From contig JAPJBO010000296.1 of the NCBI GenBank assembly GCA_030068145.1, forward strand, positions 1 through 64,000: a stretch of DNA of 64,000 nt, in the 5' to 3' direction. Under the pieces are notes generated by a model that was not told the origin of the DNA, did no database searches, and worked only from the letters and a program-made list of their open reading frames with translations. Of the stretch, positions 32,191 to 44,178 are shown one piece after another (within the stretch, counting starts at the first letter, position 1; each line of letters opens with the position of its first letter). The position numbers and the translations under genes were made by a program. This DNA comes from Diplonema papillatum. Its lineage: Eukaryota > Euglenozoa > Diplonemea > Diplonemida > Diplonemidae.

Positions 32191-34275
32191 TTAACTGGGT
32201 GCACTGCCCGGAACGCCGAACAAGTTTTTCATCCATCCACTGCCACGCTTTGTGCTGCTGCCTGAAGACGATGCTGGTGCTGAACTTGATCGAGCTGCGG
32301 AGTTCATAGCTGGTTGCTGAAGGTATGGCTGCTCGACAAGTAACGAACCTGGAGTCGAACCCAACTGTCCCGTCCCCAATTGTTCAGGTACTAGTTGTCC
32401 AGTCTGGTCGTACTCGCTCTGAAGTTGCATGGCATACATCTCGTCACTGGTGACTTGAGCGGCAGGGCGGTTTTTCCTTTTCCTGCCATGTCGTATGCCA
32501 TGCCCTTCTTCAACACCCTTGGCTTCGTCAGCAAACTTTCTTTGCAGTTCCTCCGCCATCATCCTGTCAATTTCCTCCTGTGTCAAATCACGCCCACTCT
32601 CTTCAGCTTGAACTGTCTCATAGTAAGATTTGTACTGGTTGCGGTCCATGTTGAAAATTACTGCCTTTTTTGGCTGCTTTTGAGGGTGTGCAGAAACGTC
32701 AGGTGCATCCAACTGGGGTATGCTTCCGGGGTGGTGTGTGAATGTGTCTTGCGCATGCTCTGATGGCATCGCAGATTTTTCGTCAGGAAACACGTCGCCT
32801 GATTCGTGGTGCATAGGCAAATCGGAGGAGTGTTGTGAGAGAGGAGACAACTGATTCCGTTGCGACACATCGAGCAGCTCGGACAAGGCATTGCGTCCAC
32901 TTTTAGCAGAGTGTGCTATGCTGGCGGTGGCTTGCGAAGTTGCGATTGGGAGGTGAGCCCCCTGCTGGTGCACGTCCTCTTCACCCTGCCCATTTGGATA
33001 GTATTCACCCTGGCATTTTTGTTGCGAATTCTGCTGTTGGGCTTGCAGCACGCGTACCTCTTGCTGCAGCCGCAGGATGCACGACCCCTGCTGATGAATG
33101 ACCTGCTGGTTTTTGAGCACCTGCTGGAGCATCGCTTCCAGCATAGCGAACTTGCCGTCGAATGCAGTTCGAAAAGCGGTGAAATTGCATGTCAGTTCAT
33201 GGTGTCCTTGCGTGAGCGATGCCAGCTGTTCGAAGCCTGTCAATTTCTTAGCGGTTGCTGCAGCCGGTGACACGGGTGATGAAGGTCCTGTTATCGAGCG
33301 ACTCTGTCGATCAGGCTGTTGACTGTATCGAGAAGCAGCCTGGGTGGGGACACTGAGCTCGTGTGTACCGGCGGAAATTGGAGAAGCTTGGGCACTGTTC
33401 TGGTGGGGGATGGGAGAAGGTGTGGCATCGCTCGAAGAAATGTGGTTGTGACCCGCCGATGGATTGACAGTCATGCTGCTGACCACAGGGCGTTTTGGTT
33501 CCAGTGAGGCTGCCGCAGTCGAAGGGCTATCCGATTGGGTGGTGTTGACAGGAGGCGAGGGAGATGAAGAAGGTGAACAAGAGGAGAAGGAACCTGCTGC
33601 GCCAGGGCCACCCGGCAGCATGCCCTGCATTGCGCCTGTTGGTACCTGCGCAGAACCACCTCTCGCAGCGTTGCCTCGCTGCCTGTGCATGTCCAGAATC
33701 CGCTGCTGCTCAAGTAGCCGTCTTTGCAGGAGCTCCAACTCCTGTTTCGGATCTTTGGACACTGGCCGGCTGGTCTGGCCAGCCCCAGTATCCGCAGCCA
33801 AGGCTGACATCTCTGCTGGCTGCTGAGCAACGCTCGGCACAGGGGACGAATCAGGTTGAGTCAAGGATTCCGATGACGAAAAACTGGACCCTGTAGAAAA
33901 GGGTTGATTCCGGATCGTCTCCTGGGAATGACTTCCATGAGAAACCCCAGGCGGTGACCTAAAAGGGTGATGTGTTGTATCTGGCGGAATAGCTTCTGCG
34001 ACAGGCGAAGGAGGTGCAGGGTTCGGCTCACCAAAAAAATCCATGAGCGGCGGTTCAGCAGAAATGCAGCTGGTTGTCGGTTGACTTGTAGCTGGCATCT
34101 GTTGCGGGGGGGAGAGAGGGTCAGAAGGCTGGAGGCTAGCTGGAGGTGACTGGGTGAAACCGACTGAACAACTCGGAGACAGCTCCTGCAGCGGTGTCTG
34201 CTTTTGCTGCGGTTTTGGAACCTCGAGCGACTCGAAGAAATTTTCAATTTCGTCGAAGCCACCGATGCTCGACAT
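32191..34275 (-). CDS. Unidentified Gln/Ser/Pro-rich protein
   Basis: 694 codons from the first ATG (34275). An acidic start SSIGGFDEIENFFESLE is followed by about 300 disordered Ser/Pro/Gln residues. Two short helical segments stand out: ELELLQRRLLEQQRILDMHR, and a Gln-rich coiled coil near ILRLQQEVRVLQAQQQ. A conserved-looking C-terminal part has YKSYYETVQAEESGRDLTQE, EIDRMMAEELQRKF and a final GWMKNLFGVPG. No domain is named. The composition fits a trafficking adaptor or an RNA-granule protein, but that is a guess. Confidence 0.55.
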   Translation of the reverse strand: MSSIGGFDEIENFFESLEVPKPQQKQTPLQELSPSCSVGFTQSPPASLQPSDPLSPPQQMPATSQPTTSCISAEPPLMDFFGEPNPAPPSPVAEAIPPDTTHHPFRSPPGVSHGSHSQETIRNQPFSTGSSFSSSESLTQPDSSPVPSVAQQPAEMSALAADTGAGQTSRPVSKDPKQELELLQRRLLEQQRILDMHRQRGNAARGGSAQVPTGAMQGMLPGGPGAAGSFSSCSPSSSPSPPVNTTQSDSPSTAAASLEPKRPVVSSMTVNPSAGHNHISSSDATPSPIPHQNSAQASPISAGTHELSVPTQAASRYSQQPDRQSRSITGPSSPVSPAAATAKKLTGFEQLASLTQGHHELTCNFTAFRTAFDGKFAMLEAMLQQVLKNQQVIHQQGSCILRLQQEVRVLQAQQQNSQQKCQGEYYPNGQGEEDVHQQGAHLPIATSQATASIAHSAKSGRNALSELLDVSQRNQLSPLSQHSSDLPMHHESGDVFPDEKSAMPSEHAQDTFTHHPGSIPQLDAPDVSAHPQKQPKKAVIFNMDRNQYKSYYETVQAEESGRDLTQEEIDRMMAEELQRKFADEAKGVEEGHGIRHGRKRKNRPAAQVTSDEMYAMQLQSEYDQTGQLVPEQLGTGQLGSTPGSLLVEQPYLQQPAMNSAARSSSAPASSSGSSTKRGSGWMKNLFGVPGSAPS

Positions 34276-34504
34276 TTCGAACTTTTTGCTAAATTGTCTT
34301 ACTCCCCCCTGCCCCTTTTGTCCCCCTCCCCTTTTGTCCCTACAGCTTCTGCTGGTATTTTGGTTCGGTGAAGAACAGGTAGTTGGGACAGAAGGCACAT
34401 GCTACGATTATACTCTTCATGGAGACCAGTCGCGTTTTGTGTTTCCGACGATCCGTGTGGGTGAACAGGTTGGTATTTTTTTTTTTTTTTTTTTGAAGAA
34501 CAGA

Positions 34505-34977
34505 TCATGATTTTTCTTCAACTATGCCTAGCCGACGTACCGGCTGAGATCCACACACCATGCGAGAGAAGAGAAAAGGGAGGAAGTGCTGCCTTTTTTT
34601 CCTTCGATACACGAAGATTGGTTGTTTGGTTCCAATGGCTGAGAGAATCCGCAGCAAGACGCGATTCGCGAATCCACATGCACACTTACCAAAACCTGTC
34701 TGTGACCACGTCGGTGCCCCGGAGGTTGGGGGAGACAAAACGTTGCGGATTCGCGTTGTACGGGTTGTAGTACTTGCGATACAGCTTGCCAATGCGACGG
34801 ACGTACTTTTTCCTGTTTGTGTTGTGTCACGGTTACCTCGTCGCTCTGACTCTGGAAAATTCGAACACATGCAAGCGCGCGGGTGGGCAATGCCTCTGCT
34901 GACGCAACACGAGCCCGCAGGCGAAGCTTTTGCAGATGGCTCATTCTCGGTGAACCGCCGTTGTGGCTAAACGACAA
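34505..34977 (-). CDS. Small, probably mitochondrial protein, unidentified
   Basis: An ATG near 34946 gives MSHLQKLRLRARVASAEALP and a basic, Ser/Ala-rich stretch fitting a mitochondrial targeting peptide, ending SQSDE. About 31 nt further, in another phase, the sequence reads YVRRIGKLYRKYYNPYNANP then QRFVSPNLRGTDVVTDRF, followed by a GTAAGT donor. A very short intron (GTAACC to AAAAAG) would join them in frame. A frameshift is the alternative. The 3' part is not resolved. The translation looks like a conserved mitochondrial protein but I cannot name it. Confidence 0.35.
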
Positions 34978-37061
34978 GTGTCAACACGAAATCAAAAAAA
35001 AAAAAAGCACACCGCTCAGCCGCAGGGGCAGCAGGAAGGTCGGGCTCTGGATCCACTTCCAGTCCCGGCTGGTCATCAGGGTGCGGAGGAAGGCCGCTGG
35101 CTCGTCGTGCCGCAAAGGTATCCCGGAAGTATTCTTCGGCATAGTCGTGTGGGGTGCTGCTAATGTGTACCGTGTCGCCAACGCTGCGCATCTGAACCCA
35201 GGTTTCGTCACGCGCAACGTCTTCATCAAGAAGCTCAGGAGGCACATCGGAGATCGGGGCTGGATGCAGCTTTCGAAGATGCATTTCTTCAGTAGGCTGT
35301 GGCTCCTGATGATGTTCAACAAAGCTCCACTCTTGGGTGTGCTCTTCAGCATACTCACCTTCGGTGTCATGCTCCACCTTGAACACCCGACTATCCCAAA
35401 CACTGTTGTGCTTTCGGAAAACTTGCATAAGGCAGTTGACCGGCTGAGGTGAGTGCTGACGAAGCGAGTCAAGCCACGGACTGTTCCCGACCTTCATGTT
35501 TAGTGTCTTCGACCAGTTTTGAAGGTGGTGAATGAACTGTTCATCGTAAAACGGGAGGTACCTGTGCGGGTTTGGTTGTTTGGCCTTTTGCTGTTGTGTG
35601 GTTGTTGTTTTTGTTGATGTTGCCGATGCTGTTGGTGTCTGTGGTGCTTTTCAGCGGAGCACTTTTTCTGTGGACGAAATGCAGATTTTCCTTTCGGTGT
35701 GTCTGTAAGAGGGCATACAAGCAGAAGCTCTGGTGGTGGAACCACCAATCGAAATCCTTCTTAGACTGCCGCAGGTTGATTCGCTGACTGACAGCCATGG
35801 TGTGCAGTTCATTCTGGCAGGCGTACAGGATCGGTGTCGGGTGCATGATGGCATCCAGATTATAGAGAGTATTGACCAGGTCCTCCTCAAAGCGCATGAG
35901 CTCCTGTCGGTAGAGCTGTGTCACTTCGTCAATATGCCACCCGGGCAAGGCGCGCACTAAGTCGTGTGGAGGAGTGAGAGGTTTGAAACGCGATGCTGTG
36001 CTGCCGTCTGTTGGGTTGGCAAGGAAGATCATTGAACACCCCTGCACTTCAACTTCGATTTCGGTCGGCTGTGACGCGATAATCGTGGCCTTCACATGAC
36101 ACGTGCCGTCGCTGGACAAAATGGTTTCGCACCATGAGGCGTCCAGGTCCTTTTTCCGCCACTTTATTGCGACTCCTTCGAGCGGGGGCTGTCGTGATGA
36201 CAAAGGCCGGCACGTGATTTTGCACTCGACAGCGACGAATGCTTCGCGATTTTCTACCACTCGAACATCGCCTCGCCGAATGATGACGTTGTCTGCTTTT
36301 CCGTAGGTGCGCTCCTCCCCGTAGAGAATGTTTTGTGCGTTCCTCAACCGCTGATGCAGAAACTCCCGTGCTTGACCCTTCACGTAGTCCCAGACGTCGA
36401 TACGCCGCTTGTAAACCCATTCGTTGTCGTGGGCCCAGAAGTGGTAGTAGATGAACGTCTCAGTCTGAGGATTATACCGGCTCTCGTTCGTCTTTGCCTG
36501 CCAGTTGTCAAGCTCCGCGAGCATTTCCTTGTCATAAAAACGAGGAAAGTCCGGCAACGGCTCTGCCGGTATGGGCTGCCCATCTACATCGGTCTTCGTG
36601 AACGGGTGAGTATCTACTCTTTCGGGATCCCACTGCTGAAACAGCAAAGGGATGTGGGTTTGCCCGTGGAGTTCTTCTGCAATCGTGCGAACCACCCGAA
36701 TGTCGTCTGGCATGCCGATTTTGTTGGGGATTGATACATGTGCAAGGCGCTTGGTGTGCTGCAGCTTCAGACCATCGCGGTCGCTTGTGTTGAACAGTTC
36801 GTGTTGTGGGCGCATGTTCTTCTTCTTCGCGTTTTCGGGTATCCATGACGATGTGATTTGTCCTCCAGTTGAACTAGGAACGTTCTTAGCTGCCGGAATC
36901 GCGGGCGGCTTGTCGATCACCCACTGACCTGGCGCACTTTTGATCATGTTGCCCGCCTTTCCTCGCGTGTTCAGGAACTTCGGCATTCCTGTTGTCTCAT
37001 ACCGGGTCCATGAGGCATTGGTATTTGCCGAGAAAAATGGCTTCGCGCGCCCCGCCGACAT
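34967..37061 (-). CDS. Unidentified two-exon protein (645 residues)
   Basis: Exon 1, 35719-37061, starts with MSAGRAKPFFSANTNASWTR and ends at a GTATGC donor in phase 2. Exon 2 is 34967-35561 (GCACAG acceptor), giving SFCLYLPFYDEQFIHHLQNW across the junction. The intron is 157 nt. Aromatic-rich segments (LFQQWDPERVDTHPF, FIYYHFWAHDNEWVYKRRID) precede a beta-rich stretch from about residue 255 (ENREAFVAVECKITC...WRKKDLD...EIEVEVQGC) that could be an Ig-like or fibronectin-like fold. The C-terminal 190 residues are acidic. The final 20 codons run through a poly-T tract and may be noncoding. No family identified. Confidence 0.55.
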
Positions 37062-38919
37062 TGTTCCCGATTGTGTCAAAGACACACCCACACACACCCA
37101 AACCTCCCACCCTGCTTTTGGTGTTTTACCTCCACGAACTGACTTCATTTTTTTTTTTTTCATCACGCATGGAACTTTGTGACCGCGCGTATATCAACGC
37201 CTGCAATAGCAGCCGTCTGGATCGAGCAGGCCAGCGTTGACACATGGCTTGGTGCAGCAGACCCCCTTCTTTCTGGCCCTTCCCGAGAGCGGTTGACACT
37301 CTTCCAGTATACGTTGCGATGTTGACGCAAACGACTGCCCGTGACAAGACAAGGCAAGAGAAGAAATGGAGCGGCCCACAAAACGAAAGTTGAAGAGGGA
37401 GAAACCCTGAAGAAATGTCGGTTCGGTGCCGCAGATTACGGCGCAAAAAACGTGAGTGCCTGGCCTTTGTAAGGTACCCGCCGCCTACGCATCGGTGCCC
37501 CTTCGCAAAGCTACCTTGCTCCTCGAGAGGATTGCGGGACAACGGCAACCGATGGTCAGGTATGTGGGTTGGGCTAGTGCGGCCGCAGTTTTGTTAACGG
37601 GCTCCAAGGCCTTAATCTCAGAGTATTGTTAAGAACGTCAGCTGTCGTGTAGACACCAAGCACTGGCCTTTCCGCTCGTCCTCGCTTCGCACCGGGCAGC
37701 ACACCTTATTCTGGTACGATCTTGCTGTATGATAACGCGGAACTGTTGTCGTACGTTCAGCGCTTCCCGCAATATGTCTGCCCCGTAGACAGCTGGGTGG
37801 AAGACTGCGGTTATTCGACAGCGTGGGTTCAGGTAAGCTGGCTCAGTGCGATTCGAGGCAGGGAGAAATGGCCTGGACACGTAACGAAATGGCTCTTGTA
37901 AGCGCACTAAACGAATCAACCGTCAGCAAGAAGTTGAGCGCCGAAATCGTACACCAGCATCGTGGAGCTGGTGCGCTGTTTTCGAGCAAGGTGCATGGAA
38001 CGTTTTGGATTTCTTTTGTTTTGCAACATCACAGGGAAAATCAGAACCTTCGCATGAAGAGAAGGGAGCAAGGAGGACACGCACAGCTAAAACCTCTTAA
38101 CCCACAATCAATGGATGGTTGAGCATGGGTTCAGGCTTGGCCGCAAGCAGGGGAGAAGAGGTCAAGATCCTGTTGAGGTCAGAGGCCAGTGTAGCGGAGG
38201 AGGAGGGATCTGTGCCGCTTTTCCCTTGACGCCCTTCCTTCCATCACAAAAGACAACCCGATTCGTACCGGGCATGTGCAAAATGTCGATCGACCGGTGC
38301 TTGTCGTTTAATCCCTTGTCAAACCTGAGGCACGTACAGCAACAGAGAGCACCTTGCAACTGTTGTTGCTTTTTCTGAAGTGATAGCTACAAGTTGTAGA
38401 CTACAGGAGCACAAGGAATAAACAGTCAGTACTCCTCACACTTCTTAACCCTCGGCTCAACAACGTTGAAGTTGAAAGGAACTAATTGACAGCTAAAAAG
38501 CTGTGATGTACGTTTTACTCGGTTGTAGCTGTTGAGAACATGAAATTACTGTCTACTTGAGACTGTCCGACCTGGGAAGCATTGGTGGAGGAGGCAACAA
38601 ATCCGCTACCTTGCAGGCTATTAACGGAAGCGCAGAAGCAGTGGCTCAGTAAACAGTACTCCCCCACTCTCAAACAAGGTTGGCAACAACGAAAGACGAT
38701 GTGCCTTGCAAAAACACAGATCTGCTGTCAGCGAGCCAGTTCGACTGGACGCGACGCGACGCGACGTATAAACTCACGTTTGTCAGGGGACAGGCGCATT
38801 GTAGTCGGAAAATGCTACGAAGGCCGTGGGTTTTCGGCGCGAAATTACGTTTTTCGTTTGGGCTTTCTTTGCGCAACACTCGCAGAAAAAACACCTACAA
38901 AGAAACCTGGCGGGAAGGC
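37062..38919. other. No gene recognised
   Basis: Nearly 1.9 kb with short overlapping frames only. A poly-T run on the plus strand lies at 37149-37160, just 5' of the preceding gene. No repeat or RNA gene was found. Confidence 0.4.
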
Positions 38920-41507
38920 TTAGATGGAGACCTTCTCGTTCAGCCTGTCCAGCAATTCCATGGCAGCTTTTGGAATTGGTGTCCCTGTCGGATTTGGTGT
39001 CGAATTTGATAGCAGTTGGAAGGGGCCGGCGCTACGCCTGTGACTGAAATAGCAAGTCGTTTCTTGCACAAATACGTATCGAGGGGAAGTCTGCTAAACA
39101 AGCAAAATGCCACGCCTTTTGTGCAGCTCAACCATAGCCGGCTCAGGGTTTGCACATCTGGCCTTCGGCTGACCGTCTATGTATCATGAATGGGTTCGCT
39201 TAGAGCAGGAAAGGGCTATGGTTGCGGGTTGTATATTTGGTGCACGCTTTCGCTATGGGACACACTGTCTCTGCATTTAGCAGTGGTAGACTTCTTGCTG
39301 CTTGGGAGTACAGAAGATTTTCGTCCGTGTTGCAAAAGAAGACCGCCTCAGTGTAACAGTTTCGTCGGACAAAGGAAAAACATACCTGGGCCAAAAACGC
39401 ACGCGACGCCAGCGTCGTACAGCTCTTTGTAGTCCTGCTGCGGAATGACTCCCCCAGCGATGACGAGAATGTCGTCAGCGCCGCGAGCCTTCAGCTCTTT
39501 AATCAGTTGAGGGACGAGAGTCAAATGGCCTGCCGCAAGCGACGAGGCACCGACAACGTGAACGTCGGCGTCGACTGCCATGTCAGCGACTTCACCGGGG
39601 GTCTGGAAGAGAGGCGCCACATCAATGTCAAAACCAAGGTCGGCGAAGCCGGTGCCCACGACTTTAGCGCCTCGGTCGTGGCCATCTTGACCCATCTTTG
39701 CAACAATCATACGGGGTCGGCGTCCGACACGCTGCTCGAAGGCTTTGACTCTGGCAACTACTTCGTCAATCACCTTCTGCAATTCGTCGTTTGTGGCGTA
39801 TTCGCGGTTGTAAACCCCGCGAACCATCCCGTCCTTTGCGACATGCCGGCCGAACACTGCTTCCATCGCATCTGAGATCTCACCAAGTGTTGCTCTGTGC
39901 TTCGCGGCTTCGATGGCCAGGGTCAGCAGGTTTCCGTCCCCCTTTGCAGCTTCTGTGATGGCTTCGAGTGCCTGCTTCACCTTCGCAGAATCGCGGTTTT
40001 CCTTCACTTCCTGAATTTTCAACTTCTGCGACTTGATGACAGCCTTGTTGTCAATTTTCAGCACGTCGTAGTTTTGATCCTCCTTCTCTGCCTTGTATTT
40101 GTTAACGCCGACGATGACCTGCTGCGCAGAGTCAATTTTCGCCTGTTTTGTTGCTGCCGACGCTTCGATGCGAAGCTTCGGCATTCCTTCAGCGACGCAC
40201 TTTGTCATTCCTCCCAGCTCTTCCACTTCTTCGATGATGACCATAGCTTCTCTGATCAGATCTTCGGTCAAGGTTTCCATCATGTACGATCCTCCCCACG
40301 GATCCACAACTTTGCAGATGCCTGCTTCTTCTTGCAGAATAAGCTGGGTGTTTCTTGCCAAACCCGACGAAAACGCTGTCGGAAGACCGACCGCCTCGTC
40401 CAAGGAGTTCGTGTGCAAGCTCTGAGCGCCGCCCATGACGGCGCTCATAGCCTCGATAGTAGTTCGGATGACATTGTTGTACGGCTGCTGTTCCGTCAGA
40501 GACCACCCGGAGGTCTGTGTGTGCGTTCTGAGGAGCAGAGACTTCTGGTTCTTCGGCTCGAAGAGCTTTTTCACCATTGTGGCCCACAGTGTGCGTGCCG
40601 CCCGAAGCTTGGCGATTTCCATGTAAAAGTTCATGCCGATGGCAAAGAAGAACGACAACCTCGGCGCGACCTCGTCAACAGTTAACCCTGCCTTGAGGGC
40701 GCACCGAATGTATTCGAGCCCGTCCGCGATTGTGAACGCTAGCTCCAAAACGTTGTTGGCACCCGCTTCCTGCAAGTGGTAACCGGATATCGAAATCGAA
40801 TTGAACTTCGGCTGGTACTTGGCCATGTGGCCCATGATGTCCGAGATGATCCGCATCGAAGGCTCGGGAGGGTATATGTATGTGTTCCGCACCATGAACT
40901 CCTTCAAGATGTCGTTTTGAATGGTACCCGTCAGTTTCTCCTGGGGTACGCCGCTCTCTTCCCCGGCCACTGCGAAGAAGGCGAGAATGGGGATGACTGC
41001 ACCGTTCATCGTCATACTCACTGATACTTTGTCCAAAGGAATGTCCTGAAACAGCCTCTTCATATCGTCCACTGTGTCCACAGCGACACCAGCCATGCCG
41101 ACATCACCCTCCACTCTGGGATGGTCACTGTCGTAACCTCTGTGTGTGGCCAAGTCAAAGGCGACGGACAACCCTTGTTGCCCCATTTCCAACGCTTTCT
41201 TGTAGAAGGCATTACTCTCTTCCACTGTGGAAAACCCGGCGTATTGGCGAATGGTCCAAGGCTTCACGGTGTACATGGTCGCATGCGGCCCTCTCGTGTA
41301 CGGGAACACGCCAGGCAGCGTCCTCTCCACGGGGCACTCCGTGTAAATAGGGCGGATGACAACGCCCTCCTCTGTCATCTTGCAAAGATCCTCCGCATTG
41401 CCTTTGCCCCGGAGCTCTTTCGTCGCCACCTCGACCCACTTCTTCGGCAGTGCCGCCTTCGCGCGTGCCATCTTGTCCGCGCATCCTAAGATGCGGCTTC
41501 GTCTCAT
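38920..41507 (-). CDS. MMUT: Methylmalonyl-CoA mutase, mitochondrial type
   Basis: Exon 1 is 39386-41507 and exon 2 is 38920-38984. The 401-nt intron (GTATGT donor, GACAG acceptor, phase 1) splits GPG-T. The joined C-terminus reads [20 protein letters not shown] then TAA. The protein is 728 residues. A second ATG at 41471 would give 716. Colinear with human MMUT throughout: [22 protein letters not shown] block ([20 protein letters not shown]), [28 protein letters not shown], and the cobalamin motif D608-x-H610-x-x-G613 in [10 protein letters not shown]. It converts methylmalonyl-CoA to succinyl-CoA using adenosylcobalamin, in propionate, odd-chain fatty acid and branched amino-acid breakdown. 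The basic N-terminus may be a mitochondrial targeting signal. The organism therefore probably depends on vitamin B12. Confidence 0.96.
39178..39262. repeat. Dispersed repeat inside the MMUT intron
   Basis: Counterpart of 15661-15745. Both contain CATGAATGGGTTC, TTAGAGCA(A/G)GAAAGGGCTAT, GGGTTGTATAT and GTGCACGCTTTCG in the same order and spacing. It occupies the middle of the 401-nt intron. Confidence 0.7.
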
Positions 41508-42817
41508 ATTGGCGGCGCTCTTATACCTTCCCCTTCCTTTTCCGGAGTGGTTTTGGGGTTACCGTCGATCAGGTTTGTGCTGATTTTGGGGGGGCTGGGT
41601 GCAGGTGGCTAAAGCTCAGGAAGAGGGAATCAATGTAAAGGCTTGGAACAGTGTTTGTCGCTGGGTTTCGTCGTTAACAACAACGAAACCCTGCCGACAG
41701 CTGCTGTCTCATAGTGCACCATGCTGTTCCGAAGACGATGCGGAGGATGGAGGTGGGTCGTAGATTTATCTGTTTCGTGTGGGCTACCTCCTTTGAGGTT
41801 CGCAACCGGCAGCCTCCTCAAGTATTTCCTACAAAACAGGTGCGTGCAACAAAAAGCCGTAGGGCAGGCACTGCCCGAATTGGATGCCGTCGTTGCTTGG
41901 AGTGCTGCTCCGATTCAGAATGTGATTGACTCACTCTAGTGATAAGCGTTCTTGCCTTATGAATACCAGTCTCTTTCATTTGCCAGTCTTTGATTTTCAT
42001 TTCATGCGTGGTTGACCATCATATTACCAACAGGAGAGGTAGTGATCCTTCCGTCCTCCTGATAACCTTGACCTGGCATTCAGAGAGAGGCTTCGCCTGT
42101 TTTGCAACCCAAGAAATAATGTTGAGTGGTCAGTCTCCTGAACTTTCGTCGACGGTGACGGACGCTCCGGCTACGAGTGAGCCAGAGAACCGAGGGGCGC
42201 GGAGAATCCTGGTAAGTGTAAGTTACCTGAGTACTCTATTATCTTGGTGGGCATTTCTTACCTCAGAAACAAGTAAAAGAAAACGGATGAGACAATCGGT
42301 ATATTCTCGCAAACCGTCGAAGATAGCAGACAAGGACGGAGAGTTAGGTGCAGGCGTACAGTGGCGAGAGCGCAATCAACTGCGGCTTTGGAGGTGGGTC
42401 TCCCGGTTGCATGCGCTCGCAAGGCTAGATAGGCGATAGTTTTTCTGATGTGCCAAGAGCTGGTCACCTTCTGTTATGTTCGCACGCAGAATGAGAAGTG
42501 AGGAAGGCAGGGAAGGTGAAGAGCCGTGATTGTGGGTCCGTGCAATTGAACAGCAACCGACAAGATGCGGTGTGGAGCTACTTGAAAAAGGACTAACACG
42601 GTTCACATCTGTCTCTGAATGGAGATGAGGTATATTTGAGGAATATTTTTGTGCTTAGCGAGTAAGTACAGTAGGTTTGGAGTCTGGATTGATCGACAAG
42701 AAACGCTTCTCAGGACTCGTATGGTTGATTCAAGGTTTGAGCCGTGGATATGTGTGTGAGCCGTGACGGGGCAGTGCATTGGGAGACAAGGTCGAAGAAG
42801 TGACAGCACATCTGATG
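41508..42817. other. No firm gene; possible plus-strand exon
   Basis: A plus-strand ATG at 42120 opens MLSGQSPELSSTVTDAPATS and reaches a good GTAAGT donor near 42212, and a TTACCTCAG acceptor lies at about 42262. Phase does not carry a long frame across, so I do not call a gene. The rest shows nothing. Confidence 0.25.
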
Positions 42818-43663
42818 TCATTCTCGATCCGCTTTCCCGTGAAATGCAGAACGGCCCTTTTTGCTGCTGCTGGCACACATTTCACTGATGATAGGAGAAG
42901 TGCTGATTGCAGCTGGTGTACGCCCCGCTGCATCTTCAATATCTGGATCAGCACCGTGGTCGATCAGAAACTTGGCAGTGTTGACCCATCCAGCCATGCA
43001 TGCGCAGTGCAATGCTGTCATGCCCATGTATGATGCTGCGTCAATGTCAGCTCCCTTGCTGAGCAACAACCCGAGGCTCTCGTCATCACCTTGTTGGGCG
43101 GCGACGTGCATGGGTGCCATGCCATTGACAAGGAGTACGTTGACACGCGCACCTGCGTCGGCGAGGAGCTGAATAATTTTCCGTCGTGAGCTGCCCTTTG
43201 ATTGTATGGCGAGCACCATTGGGGTCGCCCCATTGCCATCGGCCGCATTGACGAGAGCCTCGTGATGGACGAGGTACTGCACCACATCGAAGTTGGCCGC
43301 TTCTGCGGCACGATGGAGAGGGGTCGTGCCGTCGTAGTTTGCGATGTTCACTTGGGCACCATTTCGGCACAGGTATTCGACGACAACTTGTTCTTTCGCG
43401 GCCCCGACCAGCAGCGGCGTGTTGCCTTGTTTGCTGATGATATTCAAATCGGCGCCCCTTTGGTGCAGCAGCTCCACCAAAGCGACGGATCCGCAGGCGC
43501 AGGCGCAGTGGAGAGACGTGCCGTGTGTAGCGTCGCAATGCGTAATGCTGGCGCCCTTCTCAAGGGCCCGCAGCACAAGCTCAACGTTTCCAGTGAGAGA
43601 TGCATCTATCAACTCCATGTCAGAGGGCGTAGCTTGTTTGCTTTTATCATTCGATGCCGGCAT
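42818..43663 (-). CDS. Ankyrin-repeat protein
   Basis: 281 codons from the ATG at 43663. I chose it because repeats start soon after and the upstream in-frame sequence lacks protein character. About seven ankyrin units run from residue 15 to 265, for example GNTPLLVGAAKEQVVVEYLC, GTTPLHRAAEAANFDVVQYL and GMTALHCACMAGWVNTAKFL, each ending in GAD or GA-type turns. Nothing else is fused. Ankyrin repeats bind protein partners and the target cannot be inferred. The upstream 43664-44178 has no supported gene. Confidence 0.8.
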   Translation of the reverse strand: MPASNDKSKQATPSDMELIDASLTGNVELVLRALEKGASITHCDATHGTSLHCACACGSVALVELLHQRGADLNIISKQGNTPLLVGAAKEQVVVEYLCRNGAQVNIANYDGTTPLHRAAEAANFDVVQYLVHHEALVNAADGNGATPMVLAIQSKGSSRRKIIQLLADAGARVNVLLVNGMAPMHVAAQQGDDESLGLLLSKGADIDAASYMGMTALHCACMAGWVNTAKFLIDHGADPDIEDAAGRTPAAISTSPIISEMCASSSKKGRSAFHGKADRE

Positions 43664-44178
43664 GTTGTTGTATTGCTTATTGTGTTGCCGACTCTGGTAT
43701 ACTTCTGCGGTTTGGTGTATGGTGTATTCCCGGCAACCTTCACAGTTGCCTGTGCGTTCTTGAGAATGTTGAGCCAGGAGGGGATCTAAATCACGCGCAT
43801 AGGCCACAGGAAAGCCCCCGTTTTCGGCCTCTAGTTTCGCGCATGCAAGCTCGCTTCTTCTGCGAGACGTCTCGGCTCGATCAATGACCACCATATCGGG
43901 CTCTTCGCAATGGACGCAGGATGTTTTTCCGCTCAGGCGAACGGAGACAGGTGTCAAAGAAAGCAGTTTGTCACGGAAGGCTCGAAGAGCAAGGCAAGAG
44001 TGTAGGATTTGGCAAGATGGCGATTCGCGTGAGACGAAAAGAGCGGTCTGGTCTAAGTACAATGCAGGATTCCTTGTGTGCCTGTCCAGCAGCTAGGTGT
44101 GGGCTTCAAGCGTGTACTAGTGGTCTAACTTTCGCCGGTTTGTGGGAGATCTGCTTCACTGCTCAATGCTTGAACATC

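Noticed and set aside
39897-40685. 262-codon plus-strand frame
   Set aside because: It is antisense to the methylmalonyl-CoA mutase exon and has no family signature.
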